DNA from: Lentihominibacter hominis
Lineage (GTDB): Bacteria; Bacillota; Clostridia; Peptostreptococcales; Anaerovoracaceae
Length of the DNA: 64,000 bases
Reading direction: 5' to 3'
Assembly: GCF_014385065.1 (NCBI RefSeq)
Contig: NZ_JACRTA010000001.1
Coordinates: 558,001-622,000, forward strand
The translations under genes were made by a program, and so were the position numbers. The stretch's first letter is position 1. Each line of letters starts with the position of its first letter. The notes under the pieces were generated by a model that was not told the origin of the DNA, ran no database searches, and saw only the letters and a list, made by a program, of their open reading frames with translations. Shown in pieces: positions 26,896 through 35,842 of the stretch.

Positions 26896-27719
26896 AAGCA
26901 GTCCACCATATCATCTATCGTCAAGATGCCTTCCGGAATATCTATATTTCTCTCTCTGAGTTTCAGCGCCAAATCCACCGCCGGAGGAACGTCAAGACTC
27001 AAAGCTTTAAGTTCATCTGCTTTTCTGAATACCTCCGCCGGGGCTCCTTCTATTTTTTTCAGGCCTTTATCCATAACTATGATTTTATCGGCCTGGGCCG
27101 CTTCGTCCATGAAATGAGTTATCAGCAACACTGTAATGCCTCTTCTGTTCAATTTTCTGATCACCGAGAGAACCTCACTGCGTCCTCTCGGGTCCAACAT
27201 TGCCGTCGGCTCATCAAAGACTATACATTCAGGTTCCATAGCTACAGCACCCGCAATAGCTATACGCTGTTTCTGCCCTCCCGACAGCATATGAGGAGCT
27301 TTTTTTCTGAAATCATACATCTCCACACCGACAAGAGCTTCATCAACACGCCTTCTTATCTCCACCGGATCCACCCCTAAGTTTTCCGGACCAAAAGCCA
27401 CATCATCTTCAACTATGGAAGAGACTATCTGATTATCCGGATTCTGAAACACCATAGCAACCCTCTGACGTATATTCCATATATTATCATGATCAGAAGT
27501 ATCGAGTCCATCTACCACAACTTTACCGGACGTAGGTGTAAGAAGTCCGTTTATATTCTTGGCAAGAGTTGATTTTCCTGACCCATTCTGTCCAATCACA
27601 GCAGTAAAGCTTCCTTTTTCTACCACAAAACTGACATCATCTATCGCTCTTACCGATGTGTTGTCTTCACCTTTTACATATTCAAATACCAGATTTTCTA
27701 TTCTGATAAAATCCTGCAT
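26886..27719 (-). CDS. ecfA1: ECF transporter ATPase EcfA1
   Basis: The protein has 277 residues. Walker A GQNGSGKSTLAKNINGL, Q-loop FQNPDNQIVSSIVEDDVAFG (the EcfA1 form), signature LSGGQKQRIAIAGA, Walker B CIVFDEPTAML and ITHFMDEA. It begins at the base after the aroD stop, implying one transcript. Confidence 0.96.
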   Translation of the reverse strand: MQDFIRIENLVFEYVKGEDNTSVRAIDDVSFVVEKGSFTAVIGQNGSGKSTLAKNINGLLTPTSGKVVVDGLDTSDHDNIWNIRQRVAMVFQNPDNQIVSSIVEDDVAFGPENLGVDPVEIRRRVDEALVGVEMYDFRKKAPHMLSGGQKQRIAIAGAVAMEPECIVFDEPTAMLDPRGRSEVLSVIRKLNRRGITVLLITHFMDEAAQADKIIVMDKGLKKIEGAPAEVFRKADELKALSLDVPPAVDLALKLRERNIDIPEGILTIDDMVDCLCR

Positions 27720-28532
27720 TCAGCCTTCCTCTCCTCCGTAGTAATCATCCAGCCATTTTTTCATAGTATATACATCTACTTGTCCGGGGGCTGATTCCTG
27801 CTTCCCGGAAGCAAAAGTAATACATGAACCATATTTTCCTGCCGATACCCTAGCTGGTTTTCCGTGCTCTCCCATAGCTATCATAATCATAGGTCCCACA
27901 TCGTTTTTATTTAAAAAAGCTGTAGCTTTCAGCAGATTTTTCGAATCTTCTTTTGAAGATGCCATGGCCGCTACTTTACAGATATCTGCACCCATATTTG
28001 CCATTCTCTTTACTATTCCCACAAGTTCTGAAGGATTAGGCATCTCCAGAAAATCATGATGGGACAAAATGACTTTACAGCTATGTTTATGTACCTCGTC
28101 TATCTGTTTTCTCAAAAGAACTTCATCTACAGTGCTGCCGGCAGTAAAAAACTCTATATCTATAAAATCCACCAGACCCGACTGAGCCGCCAGACTTCTT
28201 ATCTCCGCTATATGTTCCTGACCCATCTGCACATCGCCGCCCTGTGATTTGCTTCGAACGGTAAATATTATAGGCATTCCCGCCGCTATAAAATTAATAT
28301 CATCAAGAATCTTTATTATGTCAAGATAAAACTCTTTCTGCTCCATGGCAGCTTCAAGGTTCTCTATAGCTCCGAGATATTTGTCCGCTCTCCATTCCAG
28401 AATCTGACATGGCATCTGCCTGATGCTTTCACATTCAGCGATTATTTCCTTAGGATCTGCGGAAACTATGGGAACCGCGATTTTAGGTCTTCCTGCTTCT
28501 AATACCATTTCTCTGATTTTCAGTATATTCAT
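27720..28532 (-). CDS. aroD: 3-dehydroquinate dehydratase, type I
   Basis: The protein has 270 residues from MNILKIREMVLEAG. This shikimate-pathway enzyme converts 3-dehydroquinate to 3-dehydroshikimate through a Schiff base. The visible residues are Glu/Arg in ILEWRADKY, the His pair in VILSHHDF and the Lys in DICKVAAMASSKEDS. An upstream in-frame start would add 18 residues but lacks a ribosome site; the chosen ATG follows GGGAGATGGTT. It is unusual to find it leading an ECF operon; no other aro gene is in the window. Confidence 0.93.
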   Translation of the reverse strand: MNILKIREMVLEAGRPKIAVPIVSADPKEIIAECESIRQMPCQILEWRADKYLGAIENLEAAMEQKEFYLDIIKILDDINFIAAGMPIIFTVRSKSQGGDVQMGQEHIAEIRSLAAQSGLVDFIDIEFFTAGSTVDEVLLRKQIDEVHKHSCKVILSHHDFLEMPNPSELVGIVKRMANMGADICKVAAMASSKEDSKNLLKATAFLNKNDVGPMIMIAMGEHGKPARVSAGKYGSCITFASGKQESAPGQVDVYTMKKWLDDYYGGEEG

Positions 28533-28567
28533 AACCATCTCCCTTTCAGTTTCCCAAATTGCTTTTA

Positions 28568-28596
28568 ATTTTATCATTTTTGACAATCATTGAAAA
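28568..28596 (-). promoter_or_regulatory. Putative promoter of the aroD-ecfA1A2T-trmB operon
   Basis: Minus strand -35 TTTTCA (28591-28596), 17-bp spacer, -10 TAAAAT (28568-28573). The -35 is imperfect. It is the best candidate between the S-component terminator and aroD. Confidence 0.45.
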
Positions 28597-28670
28597 GCCT
28601 TTGCGACATAATAATACAAGACTAAAAACTTATTCACTGCAAGGTACAAAGCCAGTTCAGCCTATTCTTT

Positions 28671-28694
28671 ATCACATTATCTTGATAATGTGAT
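28671..28694. repeat. 24-nt perfect inverted repeat
   Basis: ATCACATTATC and GATAATGTGAT, arms of 11 with a TT centre, between the ECF S-component terminator and aroD. It lies upstream of the aroD promoter, so an operator or a second terminator stem are both possible. Confidence 0.55.
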
Positions 28695-28710
28695 GTTTGC
28701 TACATGATAA

Positions 28711-28741
28711 GAAAAAGTACGAGTTTTTCCAACTCGTACTT
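28711..28741 (-). terminator. Intrinsic terminator of the ECF S-component gene
   Basis: Minus strand AAGTACGAGTT/AACTCGTACTT hairpin with a 5-nt loop followed by TTTTC, about 20 nt after the stop codon. It separates the S component from the aroD-ecf operon. Confidence 0.82.
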
Positions 28742-28761
28742 ATTTACTTTTTTTGATTATA

Positions 28762-29325
28762 CTATTTCTTTGTGACGGTTTTTTGTGAATATGTAAAATA
28801 TGTCCTGGCAGGAGTTTTACAAAGTGCAGTAGCTATAACTACAGACAATATCATTCCTACGGCAAACTGTCCTATATTCCATGGGATTCCCAGCAAAGGG
28901 CTCACCCAGTTTCCATACATTATTCCCTCAGCAAAATAATATGCGGCGGCCATGAATAGACCGGCGATCACCATGCCAATAACCTCTAAAACAATGAACT
29001 TTTTCCCGTTCACATCATTATTCTCAAAAGCTTTCATTACTATAAGACCTAATATCAGCGCCATAATTCCCTTTATGGCAAATGTCCACGGCGCCCATGC
29101 CGCAAAGCCTCCTATAATATCACCCAACATGCCTCCAAGAGCTGACGCCAAAGCTCCGTATTTCCATCCCAGTATAAGTACCGATAAAAAAACCATGGCA
29201 TCGCCAAGATGAACATACCCTTGAGTAAAAGGGATAGGAACTCTTATAAACAATATTGCCACCATGATAAGACACACCATGAGAGCTGTGAGTACGATCC
29301 TGAATGTATTGGACTTTGTTTCCAT
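28762..29325 (-). CDS. ECF transporter substrate-binding (S) subunit
   Basis: The protein has 187 residues with six hydrophobic segments. The loop PFTQGYVHLGDAMVFLS and AALASALGGMLGDIIGG-like Ala/Gly helices match the PF07155-type S components. The ATG was chosen 7 nt after AGAGG. Because a MocR-type regulator is divergently encoded 113 nt away, a vitamin B6-related substrate (PdxU-like) is a reasonable inference, but the regulator lacks its PLP lysine, so the substrate remains open. It would be energised by the EcfT/A1/A2 module nearby. Confidence 0.85.
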   Translation of the reverse strand: METKSNTFRIVLTALMVCLIMVAILFIRVPIPFTQGYVHLGDAMVFLSVLILGWKYGALASALGGMLGDIIGGFAAWAPWTFAIKGIMALILGLIVMKAFENNDVNGKKFIVLEVIGMVIAGLFMAAAYYFAEGIMYGNWVSPLLGIPWNIGQFAVGMILSVVIATALCKTPARTYFTYSQKTVTKK

Positions 29326-29379
29326 GATAAAACCTCTTTTCAAATAATTTCGTTTGTCATATACTATAATACATGATAA

Positions 29380-29401
29380 TTGTATATAAATTAATATACA
29401 A
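29380..29401. promoter_or_regulatory. Inverted repeat in the S-component/MocR divergent region
   Basis: TTGTATAT-N6-ATATACAA, perfect 8-bp arms, located midway in the 113-nt region between the two divergent genes. A TATAAT-like -10 for the S-component gene lies beside it. It is a candidate operator for the MocR-type regulator. MocR proteins usually bind direct repeats, so another regulator is possible. Confidence 0.5.
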
Positions 29402-29438
29402 AAATAATTATTTTTATAGTAACAGTTAGGAGTTTTAT

Positions 29439-30827
29439 ATGAAAGCTATACTTCCCCTGCTTGATGAAAGCAGAAAAAGACCTTACTATCTCCAAGTCTA
29501 TGATTACATAAAAGAGGCCATCCTAACGGGGAATATCATGGAAGGTGAGAAGCTTCCGTCCCTCCGCTCTCTGTCAAGATCAACCGGTCTGAGTGTAACC
29601 ACCATCGAACAATGTTATAACCAGCTTCTGGTAGAAGGCTATATTTACAGTAAAGCTCAGTCAGGTTACTATGTGACCAACGTTTTCCCTCACTCAAAAA
29701 AAGCTGCTCCTGCTGAAAGTAAAATATTGACATCATATTCCTCTATGTGCGGAAAGACATCGATTCCACTTCCCGAGAACCTGAAATATGATCCACACTG
29801 TTTTGACTTTAACAAATGGAAAAAATGTATGAATAAAGTCATAACAGAATATTCTCCTACCCTTTTCTTTGAAAGCGATCCTCAGGGGGAACTGTTTCTT
29901 CGCACCGAAATATCAAAGTATCTTTATATTTCCAGAGGTGTATCCTGCACTCCGGATCAGATAATCATCGGAGCCGGCACTCAACAGATTACCAACCATC
30001 TTTCTACTTTACTCAGAAAAATAAACATAGAAAACGTGGCTCTGGAAAATCCCGGATACATACCGGTACGAAATATTTTCAGAGACCGGGGATTTGCAAT
30101 AACATCTGTAAACGTCTCTGATAAAGGTCTGATAATAGAAAAACTTCCGACAAATATAAGAACTGCGGCTTATGTAAGCCCTTCAAACAATGTTTTCACA
30201 GGCGCTGTTATGCCTATAGGCAGAAGATATGAGCTGCTTAACTGGTCAGTGGAAAACGACAGCTACATAATAGAAGATGATTATGACAGTGAACTGCGCT
30301 ATTTTGGAAAGCCTATACCGGCACTTAAAAGCCTGAAAAATAATCAGCATGTAATTTATCTGGGATCATTCTCAAGTACATTATTTGCAGCTGTAAAAAT
30401 CAGTTATATGGTACTTCCGGATCGGCTTGCCTCTCTGTTTTCTTCAATGGCTAAGGACTATTCCCAGACATGTTCCAAACTTGAGCAGCTTACACTGGCT
30501 CTTTTCATGGAAACAGGCAATTATCAGACTCATATCAAAAAACTGAGAAAATTATATTCTCAGAAACTGGATGAAGTTATTAATGTATTCGAAAGAGAGG
30601 CCTCTGATTTTATTAAAGTAGGAAATACTTCATCAGGAATAAATGTGATACTGAAAATAAATTCGAAAAAAAACATAGAAAAATTAAAAAAAGATGCCGA
30701 AAAATTCGGCATCCCATTAACAAGTCTCGAAGATGATCTTATAATTTTTTATTACAATCAGATCCCGTTAAAAGAAATTCCTCATCTTCTGACTGATCTG
30801 ATAAAAGTGTGGCGTGCAGATTCTTGA
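29439..30827 (+). CDS. MocR-family regulator (GntR wHTH + aminotransferase-like domain) lacking the PLP lysine
   Basis: The protein has 462 residues. The GntR-type winged helix spans 1-80: PYYLQVYDYIKEAILTGNI, GEKLPSLRSLSRSTGLS, YNQLLVEGYIYSKAQSGYYV. The rest is a fold-type I aminotransferase-like domain: GAGTQQITNHLSTLL, LENPGYIPVRNIF and IEDDYDSELRY (the pyridine Asp). Where family members have GTFSK, with the Schiff-base lysine, this protein reads G309-S-F-S-S313, so the lysine is replaced by Ser. The VTPSHQFPTG block is also altered (VSPSNNVFTG). It is divergent from an ECF S component. Its 3' end overlaps the convergent YfhO gene by 89 bp. Confidence 0.88.
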   Translation: MKAILPLLDESRKRPYYLQVYDYIKEAILTGNIMEGEKLPSLRSLSRSTGLSVTTIEQCYNQLLVEGYIYSKAQSGYYVTNVFPHSKKAAPAESKILTSYSSMCGKTSIPLPENLKYDPHCFDFNKWKKCMNKVITEYSPTLFFESDPQGELFLRTEISKYLYISRGVSCTPDQIIIGAGTQQITNHLSTLLRKINIENVALENPGYIPVRNIFRDRGFAITSVNVSDKGLIIEKLPTNIRTAAYVSPSNNVFTGAVMPIGRRYELLNWSVENDSYIIEDDYDSELRYFGKPIPALKSLKNNQHVIYLGSFSSTLFAAVKISYMVLPDRLASLFSSMAKDYSQTCSKLEQLTLALFMETGNYQTHIKKLRKLYSQKLDEVINVFEREASDFIKVGNTSSGINVILKINSKKNIEKLKKDAEKFGIPLTSLEDDLIIFYYNQIPLKEIPHLLTDLIKVWRADS

Positions 30828-33399
30828 TCTTCTGTCTTCTGATGACAGCAAAAAACATCAAGAACAACATGGATACTACACTTATCACTGCACCCGCAAT
30901 GAGCCCCGGCGGTCTAAAGCTCAGCTCTATCTCATGGATTCCATGTTCAAGTGAAGCAGAGATAAATACACCGCCAGTCAGATCCCTTATTTCCTGTTTC
31001 ACGCCGTCTACTTTTAAAGACCATCCTTGTTCATAAGGTACTGACGTTACAAATACACCGCCTTTTCCTGCATCCACAGTACCCTTTATATAAGTATCTC
31101 CACTTGAGGTCACATCAAAAGTACTCTCAGAAAGAACACTATAGGCTTTATTCCATATATCATAATCTAACACATTCACATAACTGGTTATATCTGCCGG
31201 GTCCCTGTTTTCTTCATATTTTATGGTTATCTCAAAGACCTCTCCTGCTTCAACAGTTCCTATATTTACTATAGATCCGCAGTCATTTCTTATATCTGTG
31301 ATATCATTGACATCTCCGTTTTTAGTTACAGTTATCTCTTCTGCATTTGTGGCTTCTACAAACACATAATATTTCTGTGTTTCCTCTGATTTATATTTCA
31401 TAACAACTTGAGCAGGCTTGCCGCTTTCCTGTTTGCTAACACTTATTTTGCCATCTCCATTCACAGTCACATCAGCATTACTGGTTTTCACTTCAGAATG
31501 CTCTACAGAATTAAATACTGTGTCATACTGATTTGACGTAGCTGACTTCACATAACTATTCAAAACTTCAAAAGGATTATCACTTTCGGTATCCCATGTC
31601 CTTATCTCTGTTCCTGTCATATATCCTATCGAAAGCGGATATCTGCTCTGATAAAGAGAGGAATTCCCCTTTTTATCTATTTGTGTAAAATCATTGTCTT
31701 CCAAAGGCAGATTTTTGGCTATCAAATATTTCACATTGAGCATAGCATTAGTGACGGGATTCGTCTGATTATAATTAAAACGATTCTTTCCCGGTTCTCC
31801 GTCGAGACCTATCTTTTCCATTAGTTCTGTCGTATCAGAGTTTATAGAAGAAGAAAACTGTGAAAGACCTTTATAATGATACAGAGCCGGGCAGTTAAGT
31901 ATATAATTGTAATCCATCTCCATTCTGGAGAATTCATTTTTTTTACCTTCAATAAGATCAGTAACATCTTCATAATTCTCAAAATATGAAGATCTCTGTG
32001 TATTGCCCACAATATCAAATGATGTACATACGGAAGATATCATCTCAGATGCTGCGATAACCACTATAAGCATAACAAAAGCCGCTTTCATTATGAGCTT
32101 TCTCTTATACAGCAGCATAACGGCACAGTAAAGTATGAGCCATGCCATCCCGCCATAGAAAAACAGATTCATATCCTCTATATTTTCTGTAAGAAGCTTC
32201 TGCGCTATCAGATAGTATGCAGTTCCTGCGGCAAGCACTACCCATATTGTCCTGTCAGCCACTTCATCCAGCTTATAAAATGCTTTGTAAGCCATACTTA
32301 TGAGAATAAAACATATCACAAAAGTATATCTGTACGGCAGTTGATTGGGAAAATGCAGACCATGCCATATGAAGTCCAGTTTATTTATATTGAGACTCAG
32401 AAATAAAAATAACAAAAAAGATACATTTATCAATTTTTCTTTCACTCTGAAAGTTTTGCCCGTGATGTAAAATACAACTAATATGACCACAAGCATTCCG
32501 CAGTACAGATTAGGAAGGCCTTCTCTGTAGGTCACTTCACTGTAAGGAAGCATCTGATTTATCACATCGAGCGCATCATTATAAAATGTTATATTTTCCG
32601 GCATATCAGAAGAAATATAATAAGTGCTCTGCATACTTATATAGGTAGGGAGCAGCATGACAGCAGCCATGGCGACAGCCAGAAGAGAAAACCCCACAGC
32701 TTTGCCTGTTGTCTTTGCACAGCTCTTTATTCCCTGCCATTTTACTTTTGTAAAATACAACACCGGATAATAAAACAGAATAAAAATACAGACCATAATG
32801 GCTATATAATAATTAGTGAATACAACAAGGGCAAGGGATAGCGTATACATTACGGCCTTTCCCTCGTCAATAAGACGATTCAGACCTAATATGCACAGCG
32901 GAAGAAGAACTACAGCATCAATCCACATAATACACCAGTAATATGCCATAACATATGAACAGAGAGCATACATAGAAGCAAAAGCAACCACAGCCCAACT
33001 TTGAACCCTGTTCAGATATCTCAGATAGATTGCCATAAAACTACCCGCAAGTCCGATCTTTATAAGAAGGATAACAGTTACCCCTTCCATTATCATTTTC
33101 TTAGGAAAAAATATCAATATGAGGTTCAGAGGGCTTGCCCCGTAATATGATATAAGATTCCAGAAATTACTGCCTCCCGCGCCATGCCACGTATAAAACA
33201 GACTTCCGCCTTCCTGCAGCTTGTACTGAAGCTCGCTGAGGAATGGAACATACTGGTGATACATATCTATTACAGCTATCTGATTATCACCAAAAGGATA
33301 TATCCCGGTAACTATAAGTGCTAAAACCACCAGCAGCACAGGAAGAAAAAATGATGCCACTATTAATTTATTCCGACCGAAAAACCCTTTAATCTTCAT
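30739..33399 (-). CDS. YfhO-family multi-spanning membrane protein
   Basis: The protein has 886 residues. About 13 membrane segments fill residues 5-450, then a large extracytoplasmic domain and a final membrane segment near residue 850. N-terminal GDNQIAVIDMYHQYVPFLSE, GGSLFYTWHGAGGSNFWNLI and the C-terminal VPYEQGWSLKVDGVKQEIRD are typical of the YfhO family, which is GT-C-like and in Bacillus and Listeria is linked to glycosylation of lipoteichoic acid. It overlaps the upstream GT2 gene by 11 nt. A glycosyl donor made by that GT2 is the natural substrate. Confidence 0.9.
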   Translation of the reverse strand: MKIKGFFGRNKLIVASFFLPVLLVVLALIVTGIYPFGDNQIAVIDMYHQYVPFLSELQYKLQEGGSLFYTWHGAGGSNFWNLISYYGASPLNLILIFFPKKMIMEGVTVILLIKIGLAGSFMAIYLRYLNRVQSWAVVAFASMYALCSYVMAYYWCIMWIDAVVLLPLCILGLNRLIDEGKAVMYTLSLALVVFTNYYIAIMVCIFILFYYPVLYFTKVKWQGIKSCAKTTGKAVGFSLLAVAMAAVMLLPTYISMQSTYYISSDMPENITFYNDALDVINQMLPYSEVTYREGLPNLYCGMLVVILVVFYITGKTFRVKEKLINVSFLLFLFLSLNINKLDFIWHGLHFPNQLPYRYTFVICFILISMAYKAFYKLDEVADRTIWVVLAAGTAYYLIAQKLLTENIEDMNLFFYGGMAWLILYCAVMLLYKRKLIMKAAFVMLIVVIAASEMISSVCTSFDIVGNTQRSSYFENYEDVTDLIEGKKNEFSRMEMDYNYILNCPALYHYKGLSQFSSSINSDTTELMEKIGLDGEPGKNRFNYNQTNPVTNAMLNVKYLIAKNLPLEDNDFTQIDKKGNSSLYQSRYPLSIGYMTGTEIRTWDTESDNPFEVLNSYVKSATSNQYDTVFNSVEHSEVKTSNADVTVNGDGKISVSKQESGKPAQVVMKYKSEETQKYYVFVEATNAEEITVTKNGDVNDITDIRNDCGSIVNIGTVEAGEVFEITIKYEENRDPADITSYVNVLDYDIWNKAYSVLSESTFDVTSSGDTYIKGTVDAGKGGVFVTSVPYEQGWSLKVDGVKQEIRDLTGGVFISASLEHGIHEIELSFRPPGLIAGAVISVVSMLFLMFFAVIRRQKIKNLHATLLSDQSEDEEFLLTGSDCNKKL

Positions 33400-34339
33400 C
33401 TATATTACTTTCCTTTTCTATATATATAGGCCTTCCTTTTGTTTCCATATACATTCTGCCGATATATTCACCCATAACACTTAAAACTGTCGTTATCAAA
33501 CCTCCGAAAAACAAAATAAGGCAGATAGTCGATGCGTAACCCGGAATATCTTTTCCCATTATAAGAGTCTTTAATATTTCTATCACAAGATATAAAACAG
33601 AGCCAATTGCAGTCACGCTCCCGAAAACCCCGACAAATTTAAGAGGGGAAGCTGCGAAATCTATGAAACCGTCTATAGCATATTTTGTAAGGCTCCATAC
33701 AGACCATTTACTTTCACCGGATATACGTTTCACATTTTCGAACTCTATCCATCTGGTATCAAAGCCTACCCATGCGAATATACCCTTTGAAAATCTCTGA
33801 TTCTCAGGCATACTTACGATAGCCCTGACCATTTTTCTGTTCATCATCCTGAAATCTACAGCTCCATCCAAAATCTCAATATCACTGTATCTGTTCATTA
33901 TCCTGTAAAAAGCTCTTGCAAACAAGCTCCTGAGGCGAGGCTCGCCTTTTCTGGAAACTCTTCTGGCAGCACAACTATCACAGCCTGTTTCTTCTATAGT
34001 TTCTATCATTTCTGCCATGAGCCCCGGCGGATGCTGCAGATCCGCATCTATTATCACAGCATAATCCCCTCGTGAGGCTCTTAATCCTGCATACATGGCC
34101 GCTTCCTTACCGAAATTGCGGCTGAAAGAGATATATTTGATTTTCACATGATTATCAAGTCCCTTGATTTTTTCAAGTGTATCATCACAGCTTCCGTCGT
34201 CTATAAAGATATATCGAAATGAATACCCTGTTATAGAAGATATCACACCCTGCGTCTCATAAAAAAACATGTCGATATTCTCACCTTCATTATAGCAGGG
34301 AACTATTATATCTATTGTTTTCAGCCCTATATTCTCCAT
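33389..34339 (-). CDS. GT2 polyprenyl-phosphate glycosyltransferase
   Basis: The protein has 316 residues. The GT-A domain begins IDIIVPCYNEGENIDMFFYE, has the DxD-type IDADLQHPPGL and the acceptor region FSRNFGKEAAMYAGL. Two C-terminal membrane helices (about 230-260 and 265-295) follow, as in GtrB, DPM1-like and YkcC enzymes. They transfer a sugar from a nucleotide to undecaprenyl phosphate on the inner leaflet. With the YfhO protein it would supply and then use the lipid-linked sugar outside. It follows apbE by 3 nt. Confidence 0.92.
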   Translation of the reverse strand: MENIGLKTIDIIVPCYNEGENIDMFFYETQGVISSITGYSFRYIFIDDGSCDDTLEKIKGLDNHVKIKYISFSRNFGKEAAMYAGLRASRGDYAVIIDADLQHPPGLMAEMIETIEETGCDSCAARRVSRKGEPRLRSLFARAFYRIMNRYSDIEILDGAVDFRMMNRKMVRAIVSMPENQRFSKGIFAWVGFDTRWIEFENVKRISGESKWSVWSLTKYAIDGFIDFAASPLKFVGVFGSVTAIGSVLYLVIEILKTLIMGKDIPGYASTICLILFFGGLITTVLSVMGEYIGRMYMETKGRPIYIEKESNIDED

Positions 34340-34342
34340 ATA

Positions 34343-35413
34343 TCATTCCTCTTGATCTTCCAACTGAATGTTCATACCATCAGTTTGCACCATATCGTCA
34401 TTTTTGTCAATAAATGCCGCTTCCAACGCCATTTCGGGATATTTATTCTGTAATGTTTCTACAAGATTTTCGGCTTTTTCCTTCCCCAACATGAGACATA
34501 CGGTGGAAAGTCCATCACAAAACGACGAATTTCCTCTTTTAGCCTTTATAGTTACAGACTCTAAATCGGTATCAACAGGATATCCTGTATCCGGATCAAG
34601 AACATGATGATATATGACTCCATCCTCTTCAAACTTTCTTTCATAAGTTCCGGAGGTCACAAGAGTACTATCCGCAGCCTTAACAGAGCCTATCACAGCA
34701 GTTCTGTCACTGTAAGGCCGCTGTATGCCTACATTCCACAAACTCCCGTCAGGTTTCTCTCCTATAAGTACCACATTCCCTCCTAAATTTATCATAGCTG
34801 AGTTTACACCTTTTTCCCGAAGCAGATCATCCAACCTGTCAGCAATATATCCTTTTGCTATACCACCCAGATCTACCGCCGCATCAGGATCAAGGAGTGT
34901 CACTGTATTGCCTTCTATTTTTACCTTTTTATAATCCACGGATCCCATCATCTCAAATATCTTTTCTGCAGAAGGGACCTTCGGATCCTCACCTGTAAAA
35001 CCCCACAATTGAGTAAGTTTTCCTATTGTAATATCAAACTTTCCTTCTGACAGATCCCCCATCATCATACCCTGTCGTATAACTTCTGCCGTATCATCTG
35101 AAACTTCCACAGGTGTTCCGCCCGAGTGGTTTATTTTATAAATATCACTTTCCTCTATAGTCCTGCTCAAAAGTCTCTCATATTCTCTTAATACTTTAAA
35201 AGCCTCTGTCAATACAGCTTCCGCTTCATCTTCTGACATACCGGATATTGTAATGCTGCATGTGGTATTCAAAACAAAATCGTTTTTTGAAAATTCTTTA
35301 TTACCGCAGCCTGTCTGTGTTATAATTGCAAAAGCTATCGATAATATCGCTGCCAATATTCTGATAAGGGTATGTCTACCTTTAGTTTTAATACTCTTTT
35401 CACTTAATTTCAT
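34343..35413 (-). CDS. apbE: FAD:protein FMN transferase ApbE, lipoprotein
   Basis: The protein has 356 residues. A signal peptide with lipobox-like TQTGC (Cys about residue 36) anchors it outside the membrane. Family motifs are DIYKINHSGGTPVEVSD, GKFDITIGKLTQLWGF, VDLGGIAKGYIADRLDDLL and NLGGNVVLIGEKPDG. It moves FMN from FAD onto Thr or Ser of proteins such as RnfG and RnfD; both targets are encoded about 3 kb away. It leads a three-gene unit with the GT2 and YfhO genes. Only 21 nt separate its ATG from that of the divergent NusG-II protein. Confidence 0.95.
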   Translation of the reverse strand: MKLSEKSIKTKGRHTLIRILAAILSIAFAIITQTGCGNKEFSKNDFVLNTTCSITISGMSEDEAEAVLTEAFKVLREYERLLSRTIEESDIYKINHSGGTPVEVSDDTAEVIRQGMMMGDLSEGKFDITIGKLTQLWGFTGEDPKVPSAEKIFEMMGSVDYKKVKIEGNTVTLLDPDAAVDLGGIAKGYIADRLDDLLREKGVNSAMINLGGNVVLIGEKPDGSLWNVGIQRPYSDRTAVIGSVKAADSTLVTSGTYERKFEEDGVIYHHVLDPDTGYPVDTDLESVTIKAKRGNSSFCDGLSTVCLMLGKEKAENLVETLQNKYPEMALEAAFIDKNDDMVQTDGMNIQLEDQEE

Positions 35414-35418
35414 CTGAT

Positions 35419-35430
35419 ACCTCCGGAGGT
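35419..35430. promoter_or_regulatory. Palindromic pair of back-to-back ribosome binding sites
   Basis: ACCTCCGGAGGT is a 12-nt perfect palindrome. On each strand its GGAGG is the Shine-Dalgarno of one divergent gene: apbE on the minus strand (6 nt spacing) and the NusG-II protein on the plus strand (5 nt). No room remains for promoters between the genes, so each transcript must start inside the opposite coding region. Confidence 0.85.
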
Positions 35431-35434
35431 GATT

Positions 35435-35797
35435 ATGTTTAAAAAGGCTGATATAATATTAGCTGCTACACTTATCGCAGCAGGCCTCGCCATATCATAT
35501 ATATTTTCTTTCGGACAGTCCGCCGGCAACACACTTGAAATAAGCTGCGACGGAGAAATATTCGGCTCTTATTCCCTTGAAAAAGACAGAGAAATAACCA
35601 TAAACTGCGGCGAACATATCAATAAGGTCATTATAAATAAGGGGACTGTTTCAATGAGTTTTTCTGACTGCCCAGGGCAGGACTGCATACAGCAGGAAGC
35701 TATATCACATACAGGAGAAACTATCGTCTGTCTGCCCAACAGAATACTTCTTGAAATATCAGGAAACACTCGACAATACGATACTATCGCACGATAA
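35435..35797 (+). CDS. NusG domain II-containing membrane-anchored protein
   Basis: The protein has 120 residues. One N-terminal membrane segment (ADIILAATLIAAGLAISYIF) precedes a small extracellular beta-domain. The motif SDCPGQDCIQQEAISHTGETI followed by VCLPNRILLEI is the NusG_II (PF07009) signature with its two cysteines. A GTG at 35429 is inside the ribosome site, so the ATG was used. The family is commonly encoded beside a Gx transporter and Rnf or ApbE genes. Its function is unknown. Confidence 0.88.
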   Translation: MFKKADIILAATLIAAGLAISYIFSFGQSAGNTLEISCDGEIFGSYSLEKDREITINCGEHINKVIINKGTVSMSFSDCPGQDCIQQEAISHTGETIVCLPNRILLEISGNTRQYDTIAR

Positions 35798-35842
35798 ATT
35801 ATACTATATCAAACCAACGTGATGAAAAGAAAAAGAGACAAA

